Shown here piece after piece: positions 9,832-21,235 of a DNA stretch of 64,000 nt. Source of the stretch: Raphanus sativus (taxonomy: Eukaryota; Streptophyta; Magnoliopsida; Brassicales; Brassicaceae); the NCBI RefSeq assembly GCF_000801105.2, contig NC_079517.1, positions 23,194,973-23,258,972 on the forward strand, read 5' to 3'. Numbering within the stretch: the stretch's first letter is position 1; each line of letters opens with the position of its first letter. The position numbers were made by a program, and so were the translations under genes. The notes under the pieces were generated by a model. It was not told the DNA's origin and ran no database searches. It saw only the letters and a program-made list of their open reading frames with translations.

Positions 9832-12075
9832 TTAGGGTGGTCTGATAGGAGGACCTAGAATTTTCTTGATCTCCCTTGACCCCCTTAATGCCCCAGGGGT
9901 TGGGAACTTGACCAGCTGATGCAAAGTTGAAGGTACGGCTCCCATGTCGTGGATCCAAGGCCTTCCCAATATCACGTTGTATGATGAAGGGCAGTCGACG
10001 ACTAGGAACTTCGTGGCTTGGTTTATCCCCTCGGCATACACGGGGAGAAGCACCTCTCCCATGGTTTGCTTGACTTCTCCACTGAAGCCTGCAAGGGGAT
10101 TCACATTTCTGGTTAAAGCTGTAGGTTCCAACCCTAGGTTGGCGAAGGCCGAATGGAAGATTATGTTGCTAGAGCTCCCATTGTCTACTAGTATTCGCTT
10201 GACCAAGCAGTTTGCTATGGTAAGTGAAATGACCAGGGCGTCGTGGTGAGGAGAAAGGACCTTCTCCTGCTCTCTTGCAGTGAAGCTGATCTCGTCAGTT
10301 CCGAGGAGTAGGCGCTTAGGACCCTCGCCCTCTTGACCGTTCCTGGCGTTGTGAGTACTTCTCTTGGCAGCGGAACTGCTGATTCCGCTTACCTCCGATC
10401 CGCCTGAGATGACATGGATCACCCGATCTTGCTGTGGTGGCAATGCGGGAGCAGCTTCGATAGGGAGACCGGGACCTTCCTTATTTAGAAGATTCTTAGC
10501 CATATCCGAGAGGAACTCCCTTAGGTAGCCTTTCTTGAGGAGCTCGGCGACTTCCATCTTCAGGGCTATGCAATCCTCCGTAGTATGACCATGATCATTA
10601 TGAAATTCGCACCACCGCTTGGGGTTTCGATTAGCCTCTACGGCCTTCATCTTGGGAGGCCACTTGACTTGAGGACCCATTTGTCGTAGGACACCGATCA
10701 ATTCCGGTTTGGATATCTTAAAATGAGAGATATCGGGCCACATGGATACCATCATCCCCTCGGATCTAAGAAGGGGTCGATGTTGGTACCTGCCCCTGCT
10801 CGGATTATTAGTCTCCATAGCAGGCTTGGGATGAGAGGGTTCGTCACAGTCATTCCTAGTTGGCTTTGAGGACTTCTGATCGTACTTTGGACATGCTTTG
10901 GCCCTACTAGCAACATCTTCTTCCCACCTTACTTGAGCCCAAGCACGAGACAATACGTCCTCCATAGTCCTGCACTTGTACTTGATCAGCTCCTTGTATA
11001 GATCTCCTTCCGGGAGTAGGCCCCGCTTGAAAGCTGAGATAGTCGTATCAGCGTTGCACTCAGGGATAGCCACCTTCTCTTTGTTGAAGCGTGCTATGTA
11101 GGTGCGAAGGGGTTCGTTCCTATGCTGGAGGACTTCATAGGGGTCGTCTGAGTTCTTCTCTAGGTTACGACTACTAGCAAATTCCTCTACGAACTTGTCG
11201 CTAAGGGCTGCAAAGGACTTGATGGATTTGGTAGGAAGATTGATGTACCACTGGAGAGCAGGGCCAGTCGAGGTTGATCCGAATCCTTTCCACATGTTAG
11301 CTTCCCGTGCATCCTGAGGGATTGCTACTGCTAGCATACGTTGCTTGTACTGGGCGATATGATTTTCACGATCCCCCGTACCTTCATACATCTTTATGCT
11401 CGGGAAAGAGAAATTTTGTGGCATCTCCACCGAAGCAATCTCTTCCACGAAAGGTGAATAGGAGTAGGACCCTTGATTGATCCTTCAAATAGGAGGAGCT
11501 ACCCCTGGGAGCCTTTCTACCATAGATTGAATGGTGCCGAATCTTTCGGAGACCACCCTTTCTAAGTAGGCTACTAGAGCCGGATCTGAGATCCCAGGAT
11601 CATCGGGTGAGTACTCCTCGTCCTCCGTATCGGAATCGCTATCCACTTGCACTCGGGTCCCATCGTTCATGGCTTCTCGGCCTTCGGGTTCGTTATCGGC
11701 GGAGACGGGTCGATGAGGTGTTCCTTTACCATCGCGTGGAGTGCTGAGAGAAGCCATGGGTCGAACCCTAGTTCGGAACCGCTTTCGCTTGTTGCTAGTT
11801 TCACTGAGGGTCCGGTTCTCTTTTCGAAGGACAAGATTCTCCGCTTCTATGTCGTCTAGCTTCTCGGCGCTCCGCTGTTGTTGCTTAGATTGTTCTCCAA
11901 GTTGGTCTTTCAGGGTTTGAACTTCAAGGAGAAGTTCAGGACCTCCGGGTGTGGTCTCCCGAGCTTTGTGAATATCGGTAATCTGACTTTGAAGAAACTC
12001 GAGCTTGTTGAGGAGCTCGATTTCCCTCGGAGTCATCTCTGCTAGGTTAGTTACGTCCTCTAATGTCATCGTCAC
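9832..12075 (-). pseudogene. Gag-protease of Tat-lineage element B, one stop
   Basis: A single frame from ATG 12075 is broken only by a TGA at about 11485-11487, between residues reading GVAPPI and RINQGS; a CGA-to-TGA change would explain it. Residues 1-195 are a coiled-coil-like N-terminus (QSQITDIHKAR, ENLVLRKENRTL). Next comes the gag core (MWKGFGSTSTGPALQWYINL, FKRGLLPEGDLYKELIKYK), a zinc-knuckle variant WCEFHNDHGHTTEDC, and a protease-like block [21 protein letters not shown]. The usual DTG or DSG is DNG here. The segment [20 protein letters not shown] is typical of Tat gag-pro. It ends at 9832, just before RT. Confidence 0.85.
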
Positions 12076-12089
12076 GTAGTTGAATCACT

Positions 12090-12107
12090 CCCCTCCTTCT
12101 AGCACCA
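12090..12107 (-). other. Primer-binding site, tRNA-Asn type, element B
   Basis: On the minus strand TGGTGCTAGAAGGAGGGG, complementary to the 3' end of plant tRNA-Asn(GTT) (recalled) with one mismatch that is a CpG-type transition. It lies three bases from the LTR. Element G has the perfect version at 38405-38422. Confidence 0.82.
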
Positions 12108-12110
12108 AAC

Positions 12111-12549
12111 TGTTAGGGTATTTTTGTGTAGGATCGTTTAAGTACTACGGAACACTAGAGAATTTGTATAACAGAGTTAGAAATCGAGGGAAAGCGATGT
12201 TATTGAGTATAATGATCGGGACTACAACGTATTGGTGTATAAACCCTAGTTCTAGTCGCCTAAACTTTAATCTCTTAGCCTCCAAAAGTCGATCCCTTAT
12301 TCTAGGGTTTGGGCTCCCCTTTTATAGTTGTAGATGTCGGCTTCAAGTAATAGAACTCTTCCATAATCGGAAAATGGAAGTTTCCCCTTAGGTGGAAAAC
12401 TTCTATTTTCCTCCAAGGGGTCGGTCCGATCTAGGGGGTCGGACCTAAGGCAGGGGTCGGTCCCTAGTCTCTTCTTGAGCAAGGGTCCGGAAGTCGAGGA
12501 CCTATCCGGAAGCTGGAGAAAACTTATGTCTGGATATTTTTCCCCAACA
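12111..12549 (-). repeat. Element B 5' LTR (439 bp)
   Basis: Minus-strand ends TGTTGGGGA...CCTAACA. A diverged copy of almost the same length stands alone at 44414-44853. The short LTR and the tRNA-Asn primer site together fit the Tat lineage. The base after the LTR, 12550, is coding sequence of C. Confidence 0.88.
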
Positions 12550-13580
12550 CGGGATGCACGGGAAGCTACGATGTGCAAGGGATTCGGAACGACCTTGACC
12601 GGCCCTGCTCTTTAGTGGTACATCAATCTTCCCACCAAGTCCATCAAGTCCTTTGCGGCCCTTAGCGATAGGTTTGAGAGCAATTCGCTAGTAGTCGCAA
12701 CCTAGAGAAAAACTCAGATGACCTCTATGAAGTCCTCCAGCATAGGAACGAACCCCTTCGTTCCTACATAGCACGCTTCAACCAAGAGAGGTGGCTATCC
12801 CTGATGCAACGTTGATACGGCCATCGCGGCCTTCAAGAGGGGCATACTCCCGGAGGGAGATCTCTACAAAGAGCTGATTAAATCCAAGTGCAGGACTATG
12901 GAGGATGGGAAGAAGATGTTGCAAGTAGGGCCAAGGCCTATCCGAAGTACGATCTGAAGTCCTCAAAGCCGACTAGGAACGATCGCGATGAGCCCTCTCA
13001 TCCCAAATCAGCTAGGGAGACTAGCAATCCGGGCAGGAGCAGATATCAGCATCGTCCTTTACCTAGATCCGAAGGGATGATGGTATCCACATGGCCCGAT
13101 ATCTCTCATCTTGTGATAACGAAGCCGGAGCTAATCGGTGTCCTACGACAAATGGGTTCTCAAGTCATATGGTCTCCCAAGATGAAGGCCTCGGAGGCTA
13201 ATCGAAACCCCAAGCGGTGGTGCGAATTCCATAGTGACCATGGTCACACTACGGAAGATTGCATAGCCCTGAAGATAGAAGTCGCCGAGCTTCTCAAGAA
13301 AGGCCACCTAAGAGAATTCCTCTTGGACAAGGCCAATAACCTTCTGAACAAAGAAGGTCCCGGTATCCCTACCGAAGCGGCTCCCGCGTTGCCACCACAG
13401 CAAGACCGGGTGATCCATGTCATCTCAAGTGGATCGGAAGTAAGCGGAATCAGCAGAGCCGCGCTGCCAAGAGAAGTACTCGCAAGGCCAGGAACGGCCA
13501 ACAGGCCGAGGGTCTTAAGCTCCTACTCCTCGGAACGGATGAGATCATCTTCACTGCAAGGGAGCAGGAGAGGGTCCTAG
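12550..13580 (+). pseudogene. Gag of Tat-lineage element C, 5'-truncated and frameshifted
   Basis: Starts mid-gag at DAREATMCKGFGTT, exactly where B's LTR ends. Stops break the region up to about 12900 (one within TGPAL*WYIN). From 12888 a 230-residue frame carries DVASRAKAYPKYDLKSS, the zinc-knuckle variant WCEFHSDHGHTTEDC and the proline-rich linker before protease. The protein is close to B's gag. The 5' end of C would lie left of the window, beyond B. Confidence 0.85.
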
Positions 13581-13942
13581 CTCCTCACCACGAGGCCCTT
13601 GTCATTTCACTTACCATAGCGAACTGCTTGGTCAAGCGAATACTGGTTGACAATGGAAGCTCCAGCAACATTATCTTCCACTCAGCTTACGCCGACCTGG
13701 GGCTGGAACCTAAGGCCCTAACTAGGAAGGCGACTCCCCTTGTGGGCTTCAGTGGAGAGGTAAAGCAAACCTTAGGGGAAGTACTTCTCCCAGTATACAC
13801 TGAGGGGATAAATCAGGCCACAAAGTTCCTAGTCGTCGACCGCCCTTCATCGTATAATGTGATACCATTGGATCCACGACATGGGAGCCTTACCTTCGAC
13901 TCTGCATCAACTGGTCAAGTTTCTAACTCCCTGGGGCATTAA
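13581..13942 (+). pseudogene. Protease of element C
   Basis: The 104-residue frame from 13628 contains [20 protein letters not shown], the same DNG variant as in B, and [19 protein letters not shown]. The sequence then shifts frame where B reads [10 protein letters not shown], at about 13860. This would have cut the polyprotein. Confidence 0.78.
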
Positions 13943-14063
13943 GGCGGTCAAGGGAGATCAGGAAAATGCCAGGTCCTGCTATCAGACTACCAAAAAAAGA
14001 AAGACCCAGGTCTTATAGCAATTACAGGAGAAGCTTCCGGCCCCGCATACCGAAGAGCCGGAA

Positions 14064-15134
14064 GTGGAAGAGATGGATGAGATTCCACTCGTAGAAGGGA
14101 ACTTGGATCAGAACTTGAAGATAGGTTCCAAGCTCCCAGAAGGGCTAAGAAGGAGATTGGTCGACTTCTTGAGGTCCAACTCCGACTGCTTTGCCTGGTC
14201 CGATGAGGGCATGCCTGGATTTGATCCTGACGTCATCATGCATCAACTTCAAGTGGATCCAATGCATCCCCCTGAGAAGGAAGTTCACCCCTGAAAGGGA
14301 CGGAATTATCAACGAAGATGTCAAGAATCTACCAGATGCCGGATTCATACGAGAGGTGCAATATCCGGAGTGCCTAGCTAATCTGGTGGTCGTTAGGAAG
14401 AAGAATGGGAAGTGGAGAGTCTGTATCGACTTCACGGATCTCAATAAATCCTGTCCTAAAGACCCCTTCCCCTTGCCTCACATCGACAAGCTAGTCGATG
14501 CAACTGCTGGTCATCACCTGATGAGTTTCATGGATGCATTTTCCGGATATAACCAGATCCTAATGCATCCCGATGATCAAGAGAAGACCTCATCTATGAC
14601 CTCCCGGGGCATCTACTGTTACAAGGTCATGTCTTTCGGATTAAAGAACGCTGGTTCGACCTATCAAAGGCTTGTCAACATGATGTTCGCTGACCAGATA
14701 GGGCAGACCATGGAGGTTTATATTGATGATATGATGGTGAAATCACTGGATGCTGAGGACCATATCTCGCACCTTCAACAGGCATTCACCACTCTCAAGA
14801 GGTACAATATGAAGCTCAACCTTTCAAAGTGTTCATTTGGAGTAAGCTCTGGAAGTTCCTGGGGTATATAATTACCTAAAGGGGCACCGAAGCCAACCCA
14901 TAGCAGGTAAGAGCAATCCAAGTGATACCTTCCCCTCGTAACGTCGAGGAGGTTCAAAGACTGACGGGAAGGATGGCTGCCCTAAGCAGGTTCATCTCCA
15001 GGTTGTCCGACAAGTCACATGCCTTCTTCGAGACCTTGAAGGACCCCAAGGACTTCCAATAGACCGATAAATGTGAGCAAGCCATATCCGATCTCAAAGC
15101 CTATCTCACTACTCCACCTCTCCTCTCGAAGCCC
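14064..15134 (+). pseudogene. Reverse transcriptase of element C, frameshifted
   Basis: Frame 14064-14294 gives KIGSKLPEGLRRRLVDFLRS and the pre-RT DPDVIMHQLQVDPMHP. A frameshift near 14280 leads to 14191-14871 with VVVRKKNGKWRVCIDFTDLN, MSFGLKNAGSTYQRLVNMMF and catalytic YIDD in MEVYIDDMMVKS. After a further break near 14865, broken homology (LTGRMAALSRF type) reaches the RNase H start. It differs from B at scattered residues only, so the two elements are recent relatives. Confidence 0.88.
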
Positions 15135-15935
15135 TTGGAAAGGGAAGTCCTATTGCTCTATTTTGCAGTATCAGAGCATGCGGTCAGTGCGGTCCTGGTA
15201 AGGGAAGAAGGAAGGAAACAGCATCCTATCTACTACGTAAGCAAATCACTGCTAGACGCGGAGACTCGCTATAGTCACCTTGAGAAGCTAGCCCTCACCT
15301 TAGTTAATGCGGCCCGAAAGCTACGCCCCTACTTCCAGGCTCACCAGATCGTGGTGGTCACCTCTTTCCCCATCAAAGCGGTCCTTCACAAGCCGGAAGT
15401 GTCTGGACGACTAGCAAAATGGGCCATAGAGCTGGGAGAGTACGATGTGATCTTCCGACCTGCAACGGCCATCAAGTCACAAGTCATGGCAGATTTCGTA
15501 GTCGAATTCTCTCCTGCCATGCTTCCAGCCTTGGAACAAGAAGTAAATCTTCGCGATAGCGAAGGGGAGAAAGGCGAATGGACGTTATACGTTGACTGGT
15601 CCAGTAACGTAAGGGGCGCAGGCGTGGGACTAGTCCAAACTTCCCCTATGGGGGAATCAGACTCAAGGGCTGTACGATGCAACGAGGCTAAATACGAAGC
15701 TCTAATAGCAGGGCTGACACTCGCCAAACAGATGGGAGTAGAAGACATCCAGGTTTTCAGCGACTCGCAATTAATCATAAGCCAGGTCCAAGGAGATTAC
15801 CAGGCAAAAGATCCGCGTATGTTCAGGTACCTATCAGTGGCTAAATGACTACTCGACAGGTTCCAAAACTGTAAGCTCACTCAGATCCCTAGGGAGCATA
15901 ACTCCCAAGCCGACGCTCTAGCTAATCTAGGGTCC
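15135..15935 (+). pseudogene. Dual RNase H (Ty3-type plus archaeal-type) of element C
   Basis: Residues 1-125 of the 237-residue frame are a Ty3-type RNase H with LLYFAVSEHAVSAVLVREEG and YYVSKSLLDAETRYSHLEKL; the usual first Asp is not seen at LLYFAV. From about 15570 a second domain starts, EWTLYVDWSSNVRGAGVGL, then NEAKYEALIAGLTLA and FSDSQLIISQVQGDY; after an in-frame TGA at 15846 it continues with NSQADALANL. These supply the D-E-D-D residues of the archaeal-like RNase H that is characteristic of the Tat branch. The TGA separates the last Asp. Confidence 0.85.
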
Positions 15936-15956
15936 GCCTTAGAAACCACGTGTCAT

Positions 15957-17235
15957 ATGAGCATCCCACTGCTGGTACTTCAATGGCCCGCGATAGAGAA
16001 AGTGGCGGAACCTGAGGAAGTATCCGTAGTAGATGAAGGAGAGACCTGGATGACTCCTATCATTAACTACCTGAGGTACGACACATTGAATGCAGATCGA
16101 GACGAAAGTCGGAAGATAAGGAGACAAGCTACCAGGTACTGCTCTTCCGAAGGAAAACTATACAGAAGATCCTTATCAGGGCCTTACATGCGATGTCTCA
16201 CCCCTAGAGAAGCCGCCAGGATATTAGAGGAACTTCACGAGGGAGAGTGTGGTTCTCATTCTAGTGGTCGAAGCTTAGTGCTCAGAGCCAGAAGAGCTGG
16301 GTACTACTGGCCAACCATGGCGAGGGACTCCCTCAAACAAGTTAAACTCTGTAGCCAATGCCAGAAGCACGCACCAGTCTCCAATCTTCCACCAGAGAAC
16401 CTCAAATCTCTGAGCTCTCCTTGGCCCTTCCGAAAGTGGGGCATGGACATTGTGGGGAAATTTCCCATGGCACCGGGGCAAAAGGTCTTCCTCCTAGTCA
16501 TGACTGATTACTTCACAAATTTGGTGGAAGCTGAAGCACTAGCCAAGATAACGGATCTCCAGATCAGGAATTTCGTATGGACCAACGTGATCACACGCTT
16601 CGGAACCCCTCAGGAAATCGTCACAGACAACGGACCCCAGTTCACAAGCTATAACTTCCGAAAGTTTCCGAAAGTTCACAGACAACGGACCCCAGTTCAC
16701 AAGCCGAGTCCACTAACAAGACAGTGGTGAATATGCTCAAGAAGCGCCTAGAAGACCCTCATGGGCAATGGACAGAAGAGCTACACGGAGTACTATGGGC
16801 CTATCGGACCACTCCGAAGACGGCCCCCCAGGAGACTCCTTTCTCACTCGTCTATGGTGCTGAAGAAGTAATACCCACGGAGGTACACGTAAGGACCACG
16901 GCCTCTGAATTCCTCTCCCAAGAAGAGAACAACGAGCTAATGTCCCTGAGTCTAGACCTACTCGAAGCCTTAGAAACTTGTCCTACCAGTTGAAAGTAGC
17001 CAAGAGCTATAACAAGAAGGTCAGATCTAGAACCTTCCAGAAAGGGGACTGGGTCTTAAGGCGAGTCTGTGACCACACAAGGGACAAATCAGGCGGAAAA
17101 ATCGCTCCTGGATGGGAGGGTCCCTATAAGGTAATAGAGGTGCAAGGGGCAGGAGCCTATAAGCTGGAAGACAGCGACGGTAAGGTCCAACCCAACTGCT
17201 GGAACGCCTTGCACCTCAAATTCTATCACTTCTAA
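15957..17235 (+). pseudogene. Integrase of element C, locally rearranged
   Basis: Frame 15957-16730 has the HHCC zinc domain (GECGSHSSGRSL and CSQCQKHAP), the first catalytic Asp in WGMDIVGKFP and the second in VTDNGPQFTS. A 26-28-base segment around GTTCACAGACAACGG is repeated at about 16675-16704, and some 25-30 residues are missing after it. The residues AESTNKTVVNMLKKRLE, which hold the likely third catalytic Glu, continue out of frame into 16724-16993. The C-terminal domain is at 16978-17235 (KGDWVLRRV, GWEGPYKVIEV, AGAYKLEDSDG). The gene cannot give a normal integrase. Confidence 0.88.
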
Positions 17236-17990
17236 CGTAAGGTTCCCTGATCAAGCTTTATATATCACTACTATTGTTATTATATATTTAAGTACACTGG
17301 TTTCCTACTCTTATGTATCCGATAACGTCTCCGGACTAAGCTTATAAAATACATTATTAGTTACGGCTAAAAGGGTTATAGGAACTCCACTGTACTTAAA
17401 GGGGCATACTAGCTAGGTCAGGCCTTAAAGGACCTTAAATATTAGCAAACCCCATATACTAGTGAGACTACTCACATGGGTGTACAACATATAAGGAACA
17501 GGTCTGATCAATCCTATTACATTGTCTGCACCTCGGGCCCTGCGTAAAGGCTATAAGACCAAAAATTATGTGGGGACCACCGTACTAGTGCTACCCAAAC
17601 CCCTGCATTAAAGACGCTACGAGCTAAATACATGCAGGGGCATGACGTACAACTGCAAAGTATTGTAATCAGATGCTGACGGCTGATATGCAGGAAGGAA
17701 ATGTGCGAAAAAACCGTTTAGCACCAAAAATTTAATACTTATCCAGACGTGGAAAGTAGTGTGTCTGGTGTGAAGTCGCTCCGCGGGGCAGGCCCACGCC
17801 AGAACACCATAAGTCTAAGCGTGACCTTTTCTGCAGAAAGGTAGAGTGCAGCATTGAGATTCATGAGAGTGGCATATACCTCCGGGTGGCAGAGTGCGGT
17901 TTCTCAATAACAAGATCGGTAGTGGTTCCCCCCATGGGGAGCATAATAAGATCACAAACCTCCCATAATGCATACGACCCCAGTGTCTAT
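17236..17990 (+). other. Element C 3' region before the tandem repeats
   Basis: No gene is seen. The sequence follows the integrase stop directly, with scattered AT-rich and CT-rich segments. It is probably the untranslated 3' part of C. No LTR boundary was found. Confidence 0.5.
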
Positions 17991-18560
17991 GACGAACCTC
18001 CGGGTTCAATACTGCCTCAGGGTCTATAAAAATCTTCGGGTTCAGTACGGCCTCAGGGTCTATAAAAGAACCTCTGGGTTCAACACGGCCTCATAGTCTA
18101 CAAAGAACCACCGGGTTCAATACAGCCTCTGGGTCTGTAAGGAATCTCCGGATTCAAGATCACCTAAGGGTTGATCAAGGACCTTCGGGTCTAACTGGTC
18201 TTCGGATCTAATAAGAACCTCAAGGTTTAAGGATCTTTGAATCCAAATACCAACCTTTGGGTTTGCCAAGGACCTCAGGGTTCAAAGGCATCAACCTCCG
18301 GGTTCGAGGTATCCATTGGGTTTAATCACGGTCCTAGGACCTAAAGATTAAACCTCAACACTCAGAAACCTCAGGGTTCAATGAGAAAATCTTCGGGTTC
18401 AATAAAACGGCCTTCGGGCCTAGGTAAGCAACCTCAGGGTTCAAGGCCTTAAGAACTTCTGGGTTCTATGGCTCAAGAACCCCAGGGTTCACACCGAGCT
18501 AGAACTCTAGGGTTTTAAGCAAGGATCTTTCATTCCAAAACTAAAACTCAGGTTTTTTAA
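17990..18560 (+). repeat. Degenerate tandem repeats in the 3' region of element C
   Basis: A unit built around CCTCCGGGTTCAA or CCTCAGGGTCTATAAA recurs more than twenty times, mostly 20-30 bp apart, and decays toward the right. Tat and Ogre elements are known to carry variable tandem repeats between integrase and 3' LTR. The array has no coding frame. Confidence 0.78.
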
Positions 18561-19024
18561 TATTGGATTACAAGGTCTAATGCTTCTCTACTTATTTCAG
18601 GGTTCAGTCAGTTTAATAACGGGATCCAGGTCCTAGACTCTGATATCCTTCCAAGGGTCCGGCCCTTACAAGGTTCCAGCACAGCCAAGGATCCAGCCCT
18701 TCTTACATACCTACACGTCCACCTAGACGTCTTTGCATCCCGGAGATACGAAATTTGCTCAACGAGGTCTAAACCCCTAGGCTGTCAACGCAGCAACAGG
18801 GTCCCAGTCCTAGATTCCAAAAATCCGCCTAGAAGATTATGTTCTTTCCAAAAAGACCTGTGCTCAAAGGCCTCATGAACAGCTCCAATCAAGAGATAGT
18901 TTCAGAGAATGACAAAGGAGTGGATCCAAGAAACAACAGAAGAAGGCGAAAATGATAAGTATTATTATTATGCTATCAAATGTCCTTATTCGGCTACAAA
19001 ATCATCAAAACCCAGGGAGAAAAG
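18561..19024. other. Unassigned 3' region of element C
   Basis: I see no gene and no clear repeat beyond a few decayed GGGTTC motifs. It lies between the tandem repeats and the antisense ORF and is presumably part of C. Confidence 0.4.
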
Positions 19025-19945
19025 CTACAATATAAAATAAAGCATAAGTAGTAAAAACACTTCAAGGCTTTGGATGATGCGGCGCCGAAGGAAAAGCATC
19101 AAGTCCACCTCACCCATTCGCCGAACCCCGAACAGGCTCTCCAATAGGTCCCAGCGGTTTATATTTCTCTCCGACCACTCCTTAACAAGCTCCCAACGAG
19201 CTTGCTCACGGGCCCACTGCACGGTCAAAGCTTGATGAGTTATCACCTCTTGAAGCTGGTTACGAAGGAACAGGACTTCCAAATGCGGTGGAACACGCCG
19301 GCGTGGACCAAACAATCTGCTACCTCCAGCATTTCTCAGGGTCTAGGAAGTCGCAACCGAAGAGACAAAGGAAGGCGACGCATAAGATCGTGTCCTCTGA
19401 GATTTGGCCTTACAATATTCGTCATACATCCATGATATTGAAGCCCTGGGAATCCCACCTAAAAGACGGCACGGCAAAGGGTCAAAATCATTTCCATATC
19501 TGTTTGAGAGAAAGAAAAGCTGTCTTACCCCAAATACGGCTGTGGCGTAAAGACATCTGGCTCATCAGAAATAAAATCCAACGAAATCTCCTGGGAATGC
19601 CTTTTGCCAACTTCACAAAAGTCTCGCCAGCATGGAATACCGGCCGGAAGACCTCTGCGAAAAACATTACATGAGATGGGGCGGTGACACAAAATCTATT
19701 TTAACCAAGACAAGAGAAGCGTACCGACGGATCGCCAAAAGAGAGGATAGCGTGGAGCATCATTAACCTTGATAAACACATATCTCCTGTTCCAGAAGTC
19801 GTTGGAAGGAAAACTCCCTCGGACACCCCTAGGAGGTTCGTCCACCAAAGGCTCACCATCTCGAGACCAGATTTGGTAAAAACCCTTCTTGTTCGACAGA
19901 GGAAGGAAGGAATAGGAATACAAAATTTCAGGTAATCCGAAGAGG
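19025..19945 (-). pseudogene. Antisense ORF relic of Tat element C
   Basis: On the minus strand, 19696 to about 19945 reads LPLSNKKGFYQIWSRDGEPL, then PRGVRGSFPSNDFWNRRYVF and PRYPLFWRSV. A second block follows (ETFVKLAKGIP, then in a shifted frame SDEPDVFTPQPYLG), and a last frame is at 19025-19315 (QLQEVITHQALTVQWAREQA). Tat and Grande elements are known to have an antisense ORF between integrase and 3' LTR, and the position and style fit. A GT...AG pair at 19655-19724 (70 nt) would join two blocks in frame, so an intron is possible. Function unknown. The upstream end is fused to D at about 19945. Confidence 0.6.
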
Positions 19946-21222
19946 AAGAGAGTGACGAATTTGGTGTCCACAGAAATGAGTTTGGACATGCTAGGGAAGT
20001 TGATGGTGAAATCATCCCTGTCACCAAAGAGCACATAAGAAAAATCCTGGAGAGAGCATCTCTTTTTCAGAAGAGTTGTTTAAGCCTTCCACAACATGCA
20101 CGCCATTACCATGCATACAGAACAGCACCAGTACCCTACAGCAAGGAGAAGATAGATGATATGGTGATTGATGTGTGGGGGAGCCCATGCACACCTGGAG
20201 GAAGAATTCCGCACACTGGTGGAAGGTACCTACCAGCCATTGGATCGCAGCTATGAAGATCTTCAAAGTGATATGGCAGTGCTAAGGATGGAGATTGAGA
20301 GCATTAGAACCATGCTTGAGAAGGAGGTTACGCCACCAGTATCGATCGACACAGCACCATCGCCAGCCATCGATATTGGCAAGACTACATCCAACACCCA
20401 ATCAGAATGTTCATCACCTAAAAGAGATGATTGGGAGATTTCTTACATCAATACACGGATTGGAGACGTCTACAGCCCTCTCAACAACAATTTCGAATGG
20501 TTAAGCAAAAGGATTGATCTTCTACAGCAAGATTTGGAAACAATTTGCTAGAAGGATCAACCTCAAAGTCATAACGTGACATCGATCGACAGGACTAGAC
20601 CCACATCGATCGACATCGAGAAACCACCAGCGCAGACAGCATGCACAGCAGCAGAAGGTTATCAGATCAAACATGAGCTATACGAAGCTATGGATGCAAT
20701 GGAGGAGAGGCTCAACAGGAGATGTGATGACATTGACGACCCTCTCAGTAAAAGAGTGACCAACCTATGCAGAGCTACTGGTCTATTGAAGAATGAGGTA
20801 CTTGCTATTCAGAAAACTCTTGAGTACCAAGGACAGCTTTCAGAATCGATCGACACAGTTACCACTGGATCGACCGACAGAACTCCCAGTGAAACGATTG
20901 ACGCACATGTTGTAGCATCGATCGACACTGAGTCCTTGACAGACAGAGATCAGCTGATTCATGACAAGATCGACGCTATGCAGAATTAACTGAGGGAACT
21001 GTCAGAATACTCCTACAACACCGTCTACAGGAATGTTGGCAGCATCAAATCAATTGAAAGAAATCTGAGGAACCTCACAGATGCCATCCTCAAGATAGAT
21101 GAGAAACAACTCAGAAGTGATGATGCCACAAGAAGCTTCATTGCCACATGGTTTGATAGGAGGAGACCCGAAATTGATGCTTGTTGTCCAACAAGTAGCA
21201 GTTTCTGCACCAACTGAGTCAC
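19946..21222 (+). pseudogene. SID-repeat ORF of element D, 5'-truncated
   Basis: Homologous to the 494-residue ORF of A: DEFGVHRNEFGHAREVDGEI near 19952, then a 1-nt frameshift near 20180, then LVEGTYQPLDRSYEDLQSDM, EWLSKRIDLLQQDLETIC and a TAG at 20549. A second frame from 20576 has SIDRTRPT SIDIEKPP and the octads SIDTVTTG STDRTPSE TIDAHVVA SID. A TAA at about 20987 replaces a Glu codon of A, after which the C-terminus continues (LSEYSYNTVYRNVGSIKSIE, DDATRSFIATWFDRRRPEID) to 21222. D therefore shows the full family C-terminus that A has lost. Confidence 0.65.
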
Positions 21223-21235
21223 ACACTAACAAAGC

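Larger units (their letters stand above)
8643..12549 (-). mobile_element. Tat-lineage LTR retrotransposon B, 5' half
   Basis: Minus-strand order: 5' LTR 12111-12549, primer site 12090-12107, gag-pro 9832-12075, RT 8643-9763, then element A. The remainder (RNase H, integrase, 3' LTR) would lie left of the window. The LTR end at 12549 abuts the middle of C's gag, so B is inserted in C in the opposite orientation. Confidence 0.88.
12550..19945 (+). mobile_element. Tat-lineage LTR retrotransposon C, lacking both LTRs here
   Basis: Plus-strand order gag, protease, RT, RNase H, second RNase H, integrase, tandem-repeat region and antisense ORF. This order, the dual RNase H and the antisense ORF are known for the Tat/Ogre/Grande branch. 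The 5' end is cut by B and the 3' end is cut at about 19945 by D. It is probably the oldest element in the left nest. Confidence 0.88.

Noticed and set aside
19459..19528. Second possible 70-nt intron in the antisense ORF
   Set aside because: GT-AG ends exist, but joining them leads to a stop soon afterward; the frame does not support it.
19288..19674. 128-residue plus-strand frame
   Set aside because: Opposite strand of the Tat antisense ORF relic; no recognisable domain.
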